Shown piece after piece: positions 1-6,936 of a stretch of 30,489 nt of DNA (within the stretch, counting starts at the first letter, position 1; the number at the start of each line of letters is the position of its first letter). The notes under the pieces are model-generated. The model searched no databases. It was not told where the DNA came from and was given only the letters and a program-made list of their open reading frames with translations. A program made the translations under genes and the position numbers. This stretch comes from Anaerolineae bacterium (GTDB lineage Bacteria; Chloroflexota; Anaerolineae; 4572-78; J111): NCBI GenBank assembly GCA_023382535.1, contig JAHDWA010000091.1, positions 1 to 30,489 on the forward strand. The letters are read 5' to 3'.

Positions 1-2
1 AT

Positions 3-806
3 GTTTTTATATGCCCTTTGTGTTTAAAAAGGATTATCAAATCTCGGCATCTTCAAAATATAGTTAGCGAAGAACATATACTTCCTGAAAGTCTTGGAGG
101 AAGTTTAACTACATTAACTTGTAAGGAATGCAATAACAGACAAGGAAGCCAGCTAGATGCTAGTTTGGTTCAGAGAGTAAGAGTTGAACAAGGAGAATAT
201 CCGATTAATGGTAGAGTTTTCATAGGCGAAGGAGAATTTGGAGCAGACACTTATTTTCCTAATGATGAAAACGCTCCGATTAAAATCGTGGGTATCCCAA
301 AACAATCAAATCCTAAATCGGTAGAAACCTCTGAAATTGCGTTAAGGTCAGGTCCTGAAAATATTTCATTGAGGCTAAATTTTGATTATAACCCCACAGC
401 AAGTTTAGTAGCCTTATTGCGCGTTGCTTATCTTATGATGTTTCGTTGCTTTGGGTATCGCTACATTTTACAAGACTTTACAGAGCAGATAAGAAAACAG
501 ATAAAATACCCTTTTGAGGAGACGCTAGTTTTGAAGGGTGTTAGATGGCAGATTGAAGATATACCTTTTCCGAATACTATCACAGTAATTGAGAAGCCAG
601 AAAATTTACAAGCTTTTTATGTAATTCTTAAGCTGACTAAAGACATTAAACACTTGTCCGGGGTAATTCTTCCCGGATTTGATAACCACAATGAAAGTAT
701 CTATGAGAGATTAATGCAAGTCAGCGATAAGGTATCACTTAGGCTAGTTCTCGTAACTACCGTTCCACCTTTATCTAATGATATTTTAAATCCCTTTCAA
801 CTATAA
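3..806 (+). CDS. HNH-endonuclease-like protein, 5' end outside window
   Basis: The reading frame is open to the left edge, so the gene starts outside the window. A TTG at 18 could serve as a start, but the in-frame codons just before and across it (12-23) encode C-P-L-C, a zinc-knuckle half that belongs to the protein. This is followed by an E-E-H-I-L-P-E-S-L-G-G segment and then L-T-C-K-E-C-N-N-R. That is the C-x2-C / EH-I-P-x-S-L-G-G / C-x2-C-N arrangement of zinc-supported HNH nucleases. The remaining roughly 200 residues match no family I recognise. The gene is strikingly AT-rich compared with everything to its right, which suggests recent acquisition. It converges on the metallo-hydrolase gene with about 15 bases between them. 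HNH proteins of this layout occur in defence and mobile contexts; a function here is inference. Confidence 0.6.
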   Translation, partial: VFICPLCLKRIIKSRHLQNIVSEEHILPESLGGSLTTLTCKECNNRQGSQLDASLVQRVRVEQGEYPINGRVFIGEGEFGADTYFPNDENAPIKIVGIPKQSNPKSVETSEIALRSGPENISLRLNFDYNPTASLVALLRVAYLMMFRCFGYRYILQDFTEQIRKQIKYPFEETLVLKGVRWQIEDIPFPNTITVIEKPENLQAFYVILKLTKDIKHLSGVILPGFDNHNESIYERLMQVSDKVSLRLVLVTTVPPLSNDILNPFQL

Positions 807-821
807 AGTGCCATGCATTTT

Positions 822-1538
822 TTATTTTGTGTGATCACTTCTTTCTCGTAACATCCGATCACTCCGCAACTCCTCCATCAAATACGGCGGTCCATGCCCC
901 GGATACAACATCCGCGCCGGAGTGCCCAGCAGCCGCGCCCAACTACGAAAAACCGCCGCGACATCGTCGGCGTAGGGCGGAAAGTGGGTCCGGAGAAAAA
1001 GGCGGTTGTACCAAGTGTTGGGGCACAGATCGCCGACAAAGGCAGTGCCGTTGTCCAGCACCATGCTGATCGAGCCGGGGCTGTGGCCGGGCGTGTGCAG
1101 AATCCGCCCCGCTAAACCAAATTCCTGGAGCGGCTGCTCCTCGCTGCTCATCACATGCTCGGCGCGGTAGCCGGGGAAGTGGAAAAAACGGCTCAACCGC
1201 TGGCCCGTGCCTCCCAGCAGCCGGGTGATGGGGTACGTTCCCGGCGGGATCACGACTCGTCCGGCGGCTAAGTCTGCTGCCTCGGCCTCATGCACCATCA
1301 CCTTCGCTCCCGAAGCTGCCTGGACCGCCCATAACCCACCAATGTGATCGTAGTGGATGTGAGTCAGGATAATCAGGCTTATCTCACGCGGCGAAATCTG
1401 ATGCCGTTTCAGCGCCCGGAAGAGCAGGAAGGTCAGGCCGGGATCGCCGGTGTCAATCAGAACATAGCCGTCTCGTGCCGGAAGCAGGTAGGCATTGGCC
1501 GAGCCGAGGCGAATAAGCAGGGGTGACAGGAGAGCCAT
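822..1538 (-). CDS. Metallo-beta-lactamase-fold hydrolase
   Basis: A 238-residue MBL-fold enzyme. The binuclear metal signature H60-x-H62-x-D64-H65 (T-H-I-H-Y-D-H-I-G-G-L) is present, followed by H152 in P-G-H-S-P-G-S, D170 in V-G-D-L and a terminal histidine in Y-P-G-H-G-P-P. All ligands of a glyoxalase II/RNase Z-type two-metal site are therefore seen. There is no signal peptide, so it is probably cytoplasmic. Substrate cannot be read from sequence; hydroxyacylglutathione-like thioesters, lactones or phosphodiesters are all possible for this family. It starts 9 bases after the DUF503 gene stops on the same strand and probably closes a three-gene leftward operon. No strong Shine-Dalgarno is visible, so translation may be coupled to the upstream gene. 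Confidence 0.85.
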   Translation of the reverse strand: MALLSPLLIRLGSANAYLLPARDGYVLIDTGDPGLTFLLFRALKRHQISPREISLIILTHIHYDHIGGLWAVQAASGAKVMVHEAEAADLAAGRVVIPPGTYPITRLLGGTGQRLSRFFHFPGYRAEHVMSSEEQPLQEFGLAGRILHTPGHSPGSISMVLDNGTAFVGDLCPNTWYNRLFLRTHFPPYADDVAAVFRSWARLLGTPARMLYPGHGPPYLMEELRSDRMLRERSDHTK

Positions 1539-1547
1539 TTTGGCGAA

Positions 1548-1832
1548 TTAGATCAGCTCGATTTCGTAATCCACCAGGTCGCAGTCCAGCCGGTTGCGCT
1601 CAACCCAGAGGGCCACGCGGGTCATCAGGCCGTGAACGTACTCCCGGTCGTTGGAAACGGTAACGGCGGCCACAACTGCCGATTGCCACGAGTCCAGGCG
1701 GTCCACCTCAGCCACCGAAACATTAAACTCATTCCGCAGCCGGGCGACGACGCTCTTGATGACCTGCCGCTTGTCCTTGAGCGAGGCCGCCGTTGGAATA
1801 TTCAATTCAAGGGTACAAACACCGATAACCAT
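1548..1832 (-). CDS. DUF503 family protein (YlxP-like)
   Basis: A 94-residue protein of normal full length for DUF503. It shows the family's opening beta strand (V-I-G-V-C-T-L-E-L-N-I-P), the S-L-K-D-K-R-Q-V-I-K-S motif starting the first helix, the R-N-E-F-N-V-S-V-A-E-V segment and the D-x-W-Q-S-A-V-V-A-A-V strand. The family includes YlxP, which in Firmicutes lies in the nusA-infB-rbfA region and is linked to ribosome assembly; its exact role is not established. Here it instead sits between a fused amidohydrolase-CYTH gene and an MBL-fold hydrolase on the same strand, so the usual genomic context is absent. Confidence 0.88.
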   Translation of the reverse strand: MVIGVCTLELNIPTAASLKDKRQVIKSVVARLRNEFNVSVAEVDRLDSWQSAVVAAVTVSNDREYVHGLMTRVALWVERNRLDCDLVDYEIELI

Positions 1833-1846
1833 AGAGACTTGCCTTC

Positions 1847-1877
1847 AGGCGTGTCAAAGCAAAGCTTTTGCACGCCT
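1847..1877. repeat. Imperfect inverted repeat in intergenic spacer
   Basis: Two 14-base arms (1847-1860 and 1864-1877) are nearly complementary (A-G-G-C-G-T-G ... C-A-C-G-C-C-T) around a 3-base centre. It lies just after the stop of the amidohydrolase-CYTH gene and before DUF503 on the minus strand. It has no T tract, so it is not a classical terminator. It may be an mRNA-stabilising or processing hairpin inside the operon, or one of the palindromic repeats common in this window. Confidence 0.5.
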
Positions 1878-1885
1878 CATCTATT

Positions 1886-3868
1886 TCAGGGAGCCAGATC
1901 AATGTAATCCACTTTGAACTGGTCCTCATGTTTGAAGCCGAACTTCTCTAACAGCTCGCCGATCAACCCGGCCTTGTGCATGGCATCCTTGGCCGACCAG
2001 GTGCGGCTCTTGATTTCGAGATAGGCGGAGTTCGGTTCCGGGCTGGAGAGCTGATCCAGGTTAATGGCCAGGTCGGTCTCTTTGTAGAGAATATGGCAGC
2101 GGCGGCGGTGCTTGCTGACCTCCCGCTCGGCCGCCGGTTTGAAATACTCGCGGTAAAAGCGCAAGCTGTGGCTCGCCGAGGCGGTGTAGCGGGCACGGGT
2201 CAACACAATCGAGTTTTCAAACTCTTTTTCGCTGCTTGGCCCCATCAGGGTCATGGTATAAAAGGTTTCTTTTAATTCCCCGCGCTCGTCACGGACCTCA
2301 TCTTCACGGAAACGCAAGCGCCCGGCCTCCTTATCCTCAAAGAAAAAGTAAGTGTCATACTGATCGCGGACGGAGGCGCGTTGGATTTCAATCCCGGCAT
2401 CTTTGAGGATGGCCTCGACATCAATCAATTCCGGCAGCTTAACCTTAACCTGAATTTCATACGTTTCTTGCGGGATGAAATCGGCGCTGATGGCTAACAG
2501 CTTGGATAACAGGCTGCCTTCGCGGGCCATGAGAAAGGCATCAATACGCCGGGCAATCCGGCTGGCTTCCTCGGTGATCTCGGCTTCGTCAAGGGTCAGC
2601 AGAGTGCGCTGGCGCATCAAAATCCGGCCGTCTACAATGACATCCCGCACATCGGTGGCTTTGGCGGCGTAGACCAGTTGGGCATAGACTGCCTCGGGAT
2701 CGCGGGTGAAGTGAGGCAGTTGGTGCGTGGCTGTATTGGCGATGACGGCAATATCGGCCCGCTTGCTCGGCTCCAGCGAGCCGGTCAGGTGGCCAATGTG
2801 CAGCGCCCGCGCGCCTTCGCTGGTGGCCAAAGCCCAGGCTGTTTTGGCCGGCAGCAGGGTCGGGTCGCCAAAGATACCCTTTTGCAGAAAAGCGGCCAGG
2901 CGGGTCTCCTCGAACATATCCAGATCATTGTTGGAAGCCGGGCCGTCCGTACCCAGGCCGACATGCAGCCCCAGGTTAACCATTTTCTGGACCGGGGCGA
3001 CGCCGCTGGCCAACTTCAGGTTGCTGCTGGGGCAGTGGGCCACTCCGGCCCGGTACTGGTGCAGGGTGCGCATTTCGCTCTCTTCCACATGGACACAGTG
3101 GGCGGCGATGACTTTGGCCTTGAATAAATCGTACTTTTCCACCCAGGGCACTACGGTGGTGCCGTAGTGCTGGCGACTGCTCTCCTGCTCCAGGGTAGTT
3201 TCGGCCAGGTGGATATGCAGCGGCACGTCGTATTCGGTGGCCAGAGCGACGCTGTTGCGCAGCATGTCGGGCGTAGCCGTGTAAGGCGCGTGCGGCCCGA
3301 CCGCCGGGATAATCAGCGGGTGATCCAGCCACTCCTCGATAAAGCGGCGGCAGTACTCCAGGCTTTCATCGTAGTTGGTGGCATCGGGCGAAGGAAACTT
3401 GAGGATAGTTTGGGCTAACACGGCCCGCATCCCGGCCTCGGCTGTGGCCCGGGCGACCTCACTCTCGTGGTAATACATATCGCAAAAGGTGGTTACTCCA
3501 GAGCGAATCATCTCGGCGCACGCCAGCAGCGCCCCGATGTAGCTGAAGTTATGATCCACAAACTCCCGCTCCACCGGCATCATGTAGCCGTACAGCCACA
3601 CGTCAAGCCGCAAATCATCGGCCAAGCCGCGCAGTAAGGTCATCGAAGCATGGGTGTGGGCGTTGATCAAGCCGGGGCTGACGATGCAGCCCCGGCAGTC
3701 TATCACGGTGGTTGCCTCAAAAGTTGCTTCAAGTTCGGCCGCCGGCCCGACTGCGCTGATGAGATTATCTTTGACGGCCACGGCCCCGTGGGGGTAAAGG
3801 CGTGTCTGGCTGTCCATCGTGACCACGTAGCCGTTGGTTAATAGAATATCTACCTGCTGTTTGCTCAT
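1886..3868 (-). CDS. MtaD/SsnA-type amidohydrolase fused to a C-terminal CYTH domain
   Basis: A 660-residue protein in two parts. Residues 1-~450 form a complete amidohydrolase of the methylthioadenosine/S-adenosylhomocysteine deaminase (MtaD) and chlorohydrolase group. Visible are the N-A-H71-T-H73 zinc pair, R-G-L-A-D-D-L, V-P-L-H-I-H-L-A-E-T, A-A-H-C-V-H and G-L-G-T-D-G-P-A-S-N-N. Residues ~468-660 look like a CYTH (triphosphate tunnel) domain. It opens with Y-E-I-Q-V-K-V-K (the usual E-x-E-x-K with Gln for the second Glu), has R-L-R-F-R-E-D and a basic K-H-R-R-R strand, and ends with a D-x-L and Y-L-E-I-K-S-R strand. MtaD proteins are normally about 430-450 residues, so the extra domain is unusual. 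The start (ATG 3868) gives a standard MtaD N-terminus. Deamination of an adenosine-type nucleoside is likely; the tail's job is unknown. It is first in an operon with DUF503 and an MBL hydrolase. Confidence 0.85.
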   Translation of the reverse strand: MSKQQVDILLTNGYVVTMDSQTRLYPHGAVAVKDNLISAVGPAAELEATFEATTVIDCRGCIVSPGLINAHTHASMTLLRGLADDLRLDVWLYGYMMPVEREFVDHNFSYIGALLACAEMIRSGVTTFCDMYYHESEVARATAEAGMRAVLAQTILKFPSPDATNYDESLEYCRRFIEEWLDHPLIIPAVGPHAPYTATPDMLRNSVALATEYDVPLHIHLAETTLEQESSRQHYGTTVVPWVEKYDLFKAKVIAAHCVHVEESEMRTLHQYRAGVAHCPSSNLKLASGVAPVQKMVNLGLHVGLGTDGPASNNDLDMFEETRLAAFLQKGIFGDPTLLPAKTAWALATSEGARALHIGHLTGSLEPSKRADIAVIANTATHQLPHFTRDPEAVYAQLVYAAKATDVRDVIVDGRILMRQRTLLTLDEAEITEEASRIARRIDAFLMAREGSLLSKLLAISADFIPQETYEIQVKVKLPELIDVEAILKDAGIEIQRASVRDQYDTYFFFEDKEAGRLRFREDEVRDERGELKETFYTMTLMGPSSEKEFENSIVLTRARYTASASHSLRFYREYFKPAAEREVSKHRRRCHILYKETDLAINLDQLSSPEPNSAYLEIKSRTWSAKDAMHKAGLIGELLEKFGFKHEDQFKVDYIDLAP

Positions 3869-3893
3869 TGGGATTGTCCTAACCTGTAATGCT

Positions 3894-3920
3894 GTAGGAC
3901 AAACTAACAGTTTGTCCTAC
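3894..3920. repeat. Perfect 12-bp inverted repeat
   Basis: Arms at 3894-3905 and 3909-3920 (G-T-A-G-G-A-C-A-A-A-C-T and its reverse complement) flank a 3-base loop. It lies in the spacer upstream of the amidohydrolase-CYTH gene and beyond the terminator of the redox operon. No T run follows on either strand. It may be an interspersed palindromic repeat or, since it is 26 bases from the amidohydrolase start, an operator or leader hairpin. Confidence 0.7.
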
Positions 3921-3937
3921 AAATTTATCTTTGCAGT

Positions 3938-3973
3938 AAAAAACGAGCCAGGGCAAGGGACGCCGCTGGCTCG
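3938..3973 (-). terminator. Rho-independent terminator of the Dsb-VKOR operon
   Basis: Read on the minus strand, an 8-bp perfect stem (C-G-A-G-C-C-A-G with its complement; arms 3944-3951 and 3966-3973) is followed directly by six T residues (plus-strand A run 3938-3943). It lies about 50 bases past the stop codon of the last gene (4025) and so closes the leftward redox operon. Confidence 0.85.
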
Positions 3974-4024
3974 GTTGGCTTATGCTCGGTTGAGGAAGGA
4001 AGGAGGATTGAAGTTCAATTCGGC

Positions 4025-4309
4025 CTAAAGTCTCCAGTCACGATCATCGTCTTCGGCCTCGATATCGTCGTCAAGGAAGAGGTCTTCGTCTTCGTCGTCA
4101 TCCCAGGCCAGCTCCTCATCTTCTTCGTCGTCGTCAATCAGCTCGTCGTCCTCCCACTCCTCTTCATCTTCGCCCAGGTCAACCAAATCATCTAGCACTT
4201 CATAGGTCAGACACCCTTCTTCCGGGTCGTAGATGATCTCTTCTGAGGTGCAGATTTTATCTTCCCAGAAGATGCAATCAGTTGCGCGGCAGATAATTTT
4301 TGTGGCCAT
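4025..4309 (-). CDS. Small cysteine-containing, highly acidic protein (DUF1540-like N-terminus)
   Basis: A 94-residue protein. The first ~35 residues carry four cysteines in the order C7-x4-C12-x6-C19-x12-C32 (I-I-C-R-A-T-D-C ... K-I-C-T-S-E-E-I ... G-C-L-T-Y-E). This resembles the small metal-binding DUF1540 module, in which a Cys-rich core is followed by C-T-A-E-E-I and a final Cys. Residues ~40-94 are mostly Asp and Glu with a few Trp, a disordered acidic tail. The gene begins 2 bases after the VKOR stop and is the last gene before the terminator, so it is very likely co-expressed with the disulfide-forming pair. No signal peptide is seen, so it is probably cytoplasmic. Metal binding is inferred from the cysteines; its function is unknown. 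Confidence 0.7.
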   Translation of the reverse strand: MATKIICRATDCIFWEDKICTSEEIIYDPEEGCLTYEVLDDLVDLGEDEEEWEDDELIDDDEEDEELAWDDDEDEDLFLDDDIEAEDDDRDWRL

Positions 4310-4311
4310 GC

Positions 4312-4803
4312 TTATCCCTCGGTCATATAGTAAGATTGATTATTGCGTAAATTGAATATTGATAGAACGAATATGGCGACCATAATAATCGCCGAGGCGA
4401 CACACCACCGGCAGATGGCGTAGATCACAAATAACTCGACATAGGTCAAATAGGCCGAATATAGCACACCTGCCAATGAAATGCCAAATATGGCTAAGGC
4501 CACATAGGGTGACCAGCCCCGTCTGCCGATAGCCGGCTGGCCCTGGCTGAACAGTAACACCAGCAGAGCAGCATACGACATCAGCCCCAAAACCGGGAGA
4601 GGGATTCCGGCCAAATTGGCATAAACACTGTCTTTGACGGTTTCGCAGCCGGTGGAACCGCCGCATGACAGGGTTGCGCCGGGCACGGTGTAGCCCCACA
4701 TCAAATAAGCCGACACGCCCAGCCCGGCGATACTCAGCAAGATCATCAGTAAAGTCAACCAGTCCAGGCTGATTAACTTTAAACGAGTTGTAATTGCGCT
4801 CAT
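4312..4803 (-). CDS. Vitamin K epoxide reductase (VKOR) family disulfide oxidase
   Basis: A 163-residue integral membrane protein with four to five hydrophobic helices. It has the four VKOR cysteines: a loop pair C47 and C53 (S-C-G-G-S-T-G-C-E-T-V) and the membrane C131-x-x-C134 (A-I-C-R-W-C-V-A). The Y-A-N-L-A-G-I-P-L-P-V-L-G segment is a family hallmark. Bacterial VKORs pass electrons from Dsb-type thioredoxins to quinone and so replace DsbB in disulfide-bond formation outside the cytoplasm. The start codon overlaps the stop of the Dsb-like gene by 4 bases, which implies translational coupling and a direct partnership. Many bacterial VKORs are fused to a thioredoxin domain; here the two are separate genes. 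Confidence 0.93.
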   Translation of the reverse strand: MSAITTRLKLISLDWLTLLMILLSIAGLGVSAYLMWGYTVPGATLSCGGSTGCETVKDSVYANLAGIPLPVLGLMSYAALLVLLFSQGQPAIGRRGWSPYVALAIFGISLAGVLYSAYLTYVELFVIYAICRWCVASAIIMVAIFVLSIFNLRNNQSYYMTEG

Positions 4804-5480
4804 TGTCCAGTTCTAGCTAACTCCTGATCAATCACCCGCTTAAATTCTTCATAGGGCACATTGCCCTCAATCCGCTGATTGTTGACAAAGAAGGTCGGGG
4901 TGGCATTAATCCCCTTGTTCCTCGCCGCCTGGCGAGCGTTCTCGACATCGGCGCGATGAGTCCCGCTGGACAGGCATTGGCTCATTGCATTTTGGTCTAA
5001 GCCGGTACGTCCGGCCAGGTCGGCCAGGTTGCCCTGGTTCCAGGCAGTGCCCTGGTTTTCAAACAGGGCGTGCTCGTACTCAAAAAATTTGCCCTGATCC
5101 GCCGCACACCAGGCCGCTTCGGCGGCCAGCGCCGACTCGGGCCGGCCCTGATGGAAAGAATGAACGATAAATTTTACCTTACCCGTTTGCATATACTCTG
5201 CATCCAGCAGAGGAAATTTCTCGAGCACAAAGTCTCGACAATGCGGTCAGCCATAATCCGAATATTCGACCATGGTGACCGGAGCATTGGCCTGGCCCTT
5301 ACTGGGAAAGACACTCAGGTCAACATTGGCGGTGACCTGGTTGCCCATAAAGCCCAGGGCAATCAGTCCGCCTACAATCAGGATGGCTGCGCCCGCTACC
5401 AGCCCAATCATGAGCGGCGAAATAGGAGTTGAGGCCGATGATTTTTTTGTAACTGCGGTTCGTCTGCGAGTTTTGCTCAA
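4800..5480 (-). CDS. Membrane-anchored DsbA-like thioredoxin, probable selenoprotein (Sec at in-frame TGA 5247-5249)
   Basis: The frame from 5480 to 4800 is open except for one TGA (minus strand, 5249-5247). Read through, it gives about 226 residues: a basic N-terminus, a membrane anchor (~22-45), then a thioredoxin-fold domain. The TGA is residue 78 in V-E-Y-S-D-Y-G-[TGA]-P-H-C-R-D-F, exactly where Dsb proteins have C-P-H-C. The resolving cysteine (81), the cis-Pro segment (N-A-T-P-T-F-F-V) and the normal C-terminus are intact, as expected for a U-x-x-C selenoprotein rather than a decayed gene. The chosen start is TTG 5480, 8 bases after a G-A-G-G-G; TTG 5495 is an alternative. It overlaps the VKOR gene by 4 bases. 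The expected role is oxidising thiols in exported proteins with VKOR as re-oxidant. TGA is an ordinary stop elsewhere here (for example moeA). A conventional caller would split this into two fragments. A nonsense mutation or base error is the alternative. Confidence 0.82.
5196..5238 (-). promoter_or_regulatory. Candidate bacterial SECIS hairpins downstream of the in-frame TGA
   Basis: Two stem-loops follow the TGA in the minus-strand mRNA. The first (5238-5221) has a 5-bp stem U-C-G-A-G/C-U-C-G-A and an 8-base loop containing Gs, 14-21 nt after the UGA. The second (5212-5196) has a perfect 6-bp stem C-U-C-U-G-C/G-C-A-G-A-G and a U-G-G-A-U loop, 41-45 nt after the UGA. Bacterial SECIS elements have an apical loop with a G roughly 16-37 nt after the UGA. 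One hairpin is slightly too near and the other slightly too far, so the assignment is tentative. Confidence 0.4.
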
Positions 5481-5512
5481 TGGATTATCCCTCAATCAAA
5501 GTAGCAGAGTTG

Positions 5513-5554
5513 CAGGGTAGCAGGTAGCAAAAAATCTGCTACTTTGCTACCCTG
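5513..5554. repeat. Imperfect inverted repeat of G-T-A-G-C-A words
   Basis: The moeA-dsbA spacer holds arms 5513-5529 and 5537-5554 that pair over about 17 bp with one indel. They are built from the words G-C-A-G-G-G-T-A-G-C-A and G-G-T-A-G-C-A. Related words recur in the spacers near 8275-8310 and 15690-15712. It looks like a copy of a degenerate intergenic repeat family; a transcript-level role as a processing hairpin is possible. Confidence 0.6.
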
Positions 5555-5597
5555 CTACCTGTTATTTTTCCTACAAGAGTTTAGCCAATTTGGTCAG

Positions 5598-6902
5598 TCA
5601 GTCAAGTATCCAAACTTCAACTGTAGCCCCGGCCGGCAGATAAGTGACATTTTCCGGCACGACTACCAGACCATTCGCCCAAACCAGGGAGGTCAGGATG
5701 CCTGACCCCTGCACCTGTACCCCGCTGCCCCGGGTGGTGACATGGTAGCCATCCGGTTCCAGGTAGACCAGGGCGCGCATGTAATGCCGCCGCCCACTGT
5801 TGGTGATCTCCTCGTCCAGACAGGCTCGCACGCTGGTTTTGGCATAAGAGCGCTGTCCCCCCAGTTTCAAAATAGCCGGGCGGGCGAAAACCTCAAAGGC
5901 GACCATGGCGGCCACCGGATTGCCGGGCAAGCCGATCAAGGGCACTGTGTCGCGCAGGCTGCCGGTTTCAGCAGGACGGCGCAGCGACCCAAAGGCCAGT
6001 GGCTTGCCCGGTTTGATGGCTACCTGCCAAAACCGCATTTCTCCTTCGGCGGCCAGCACCGTTTTCACCATATCGAAATCGCCCACCGATACCCCCGCCG
6101 AGGTGAGGAACAGGTCCACATTTTGCGCCAGGCCCTCGCGGATTTTGGCGGTCAGTTCATCAACCGTATCGCGGGCAATGCCGAGCATGATCGCCTCGCC
6201 GCCATATTTTTCCACCAGAGCTGCCTGGGTGTATTCATTGGAGTTGCGGATTTTACCCGGTTCCAAGGGCTGATCTACATCCACCAACTCATCACCGGTG
6301 GCTAAAATGGCCACGCGCGGCCGCCGGTGAACGGCTACCTGGGCCTGGCCCATCGCTGCCAGCACGCCGATATCTTGTGGGCGCAGCCGGTGCCCGGCTT
6401 CCAGAACGACCTGGCCAGCCTTAATGTCTTCCCCGGCCGAACGCACATTATCGCCGGCAGCGGCGGCCTGATAAATCAACACTTCATCGGCTCGCTGCTC
6501 TTGCCGGGCAGAAATATATTCGCTGGTTTCCTCAAACCGAACGACCGCATCAGCCCCCTCCGGGAGGGGTGCGCCGGTCATAATCCGGACAGCGGTGCGA
6601 GGTAATAGGGGCTTGGCTGGCGTGGCCCCGGCCGGAATGTTGTCAATCACTTTGAGGCAAACCGGTGTTTCTTTAGACGCATCTGCGCAATCCGCCGCAA
6701 TAACTGCATAGCCATCCATCGCTGAATTGGCAAAAGGGGGCACGTTAACTTGAGCAACCACCGCCTGCGCCAAAACGCGATTGAAACTCTGGCGCAGGGG
6801 CACCCGTTCGGCGACCACGGGGGTGATCTTGGCCAGTATTAAATTGAGCGCCTCTTCAACAGAAATGAGCGATTGGGGGATATTTTGTTTGGTTACTCCC
6901 AT
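5598..6902 (-). CDS. moeA: Molybdopterin molybdenumtransferase MoeA
   Basis: A full-length 434-residue MoeA. It inserts molybdate into adenylated molybdopterin in molybdenum cofactor synthesis in the cytoplasm. Diagnostic segments are P-F-A-N-S-A-M-D-G-Y-A-V (~57-68), the R-I-M-T-G-A-P-L-P region, I-L-A-T-G-D-E-L-V, the L-F-L-T-S-A-G-V-S-V-G-D-F-D active-site motif and G-L-P-G-N-P-V-A-A. The C-terminal beta-barrel domain IV is present. The protein ends with a TGA stop. The neighbouring genes are not molybdenum-related, so other Moco genes must lie elsewhere. A minus-strand TATAAT lies only 9 bases before the ATG with no Shine-Dalgarno between, which suggests a nearly leaderless mRNA. The dsb gene follows after about 115 bases and may be read from the same transcript. 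Confidence 0.96.
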   Translation of the reverse strand: MGVTKQNIPQSLISVEEALNLILAKITPVVAERVPLRQSFNRVLAQAVVAQVNVPPFANSAMDGYAVIAADCADASKETPVCLKVIDNIPAGATPAKPLLPRTAVRIMTGAPLPEGADAVVRFEETSEYISARQEQRADEVLIYQAAAAGDNVRSAGEDIKAGQVVLEAGHRLRPQDIGVLAAMGQAQVAVHRRPRVAILATGDELVDVDQPLEPGKIRNSNEYTQAALVEKYGGEAIMLGIARDTVDELTAKIREGLAQNVDLFLTSAGVSVGDFDMVKTVLAAEGEMRFWQVAIKPGKPLAFGSLRRPAETGSLRDTVPLIGLPGNPVAAMVAFEVFARPAILKLGGQRSYAKTSVRACLDEEITNSGRRHYMRALVYLEPDGYHVTTRGSGVQVQGSGILTSLVWANGLVVVPENVTYLPAGATVEVWILD

Positions 6903-6911
6903 AGCTTAAGT

Positions 6912-6936
6912 ATTATACCAAGAGGTTAAAATTGTA
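6912..6936 (-). promoter_or_regulatory. Probable promoter of moeA, near-leaderless
   Basis: On the minus strand a perfect TATAAT (plus 6912-6917) lies 15 bases after a TTTACA-like -35. The ATG of moeA (6902) begins 9 bases after the -10, so transcription would begin about 2-3 bases before the start codon. Confidence 0.55.

Noticed and set aside
3834..4028. Plus-strand 64-codon frame with a hydrophobic start
   Set aside because: It runs over a palindrome and the terminator of the opposite-strand operon, and has no ribosome site.
4800..5249. Reading the two halves of the Dsb-like gene as a pseudogene or as two separate genes
   Set aside because: The only defect is one TGA exactly at the catalytic cysteine codon, in frame, with all other motifs intact and an overlapping VKOR gene. 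A random nonsense mutation would rarely fall there. It remains the main alternative and needs the sel genes to be checked.
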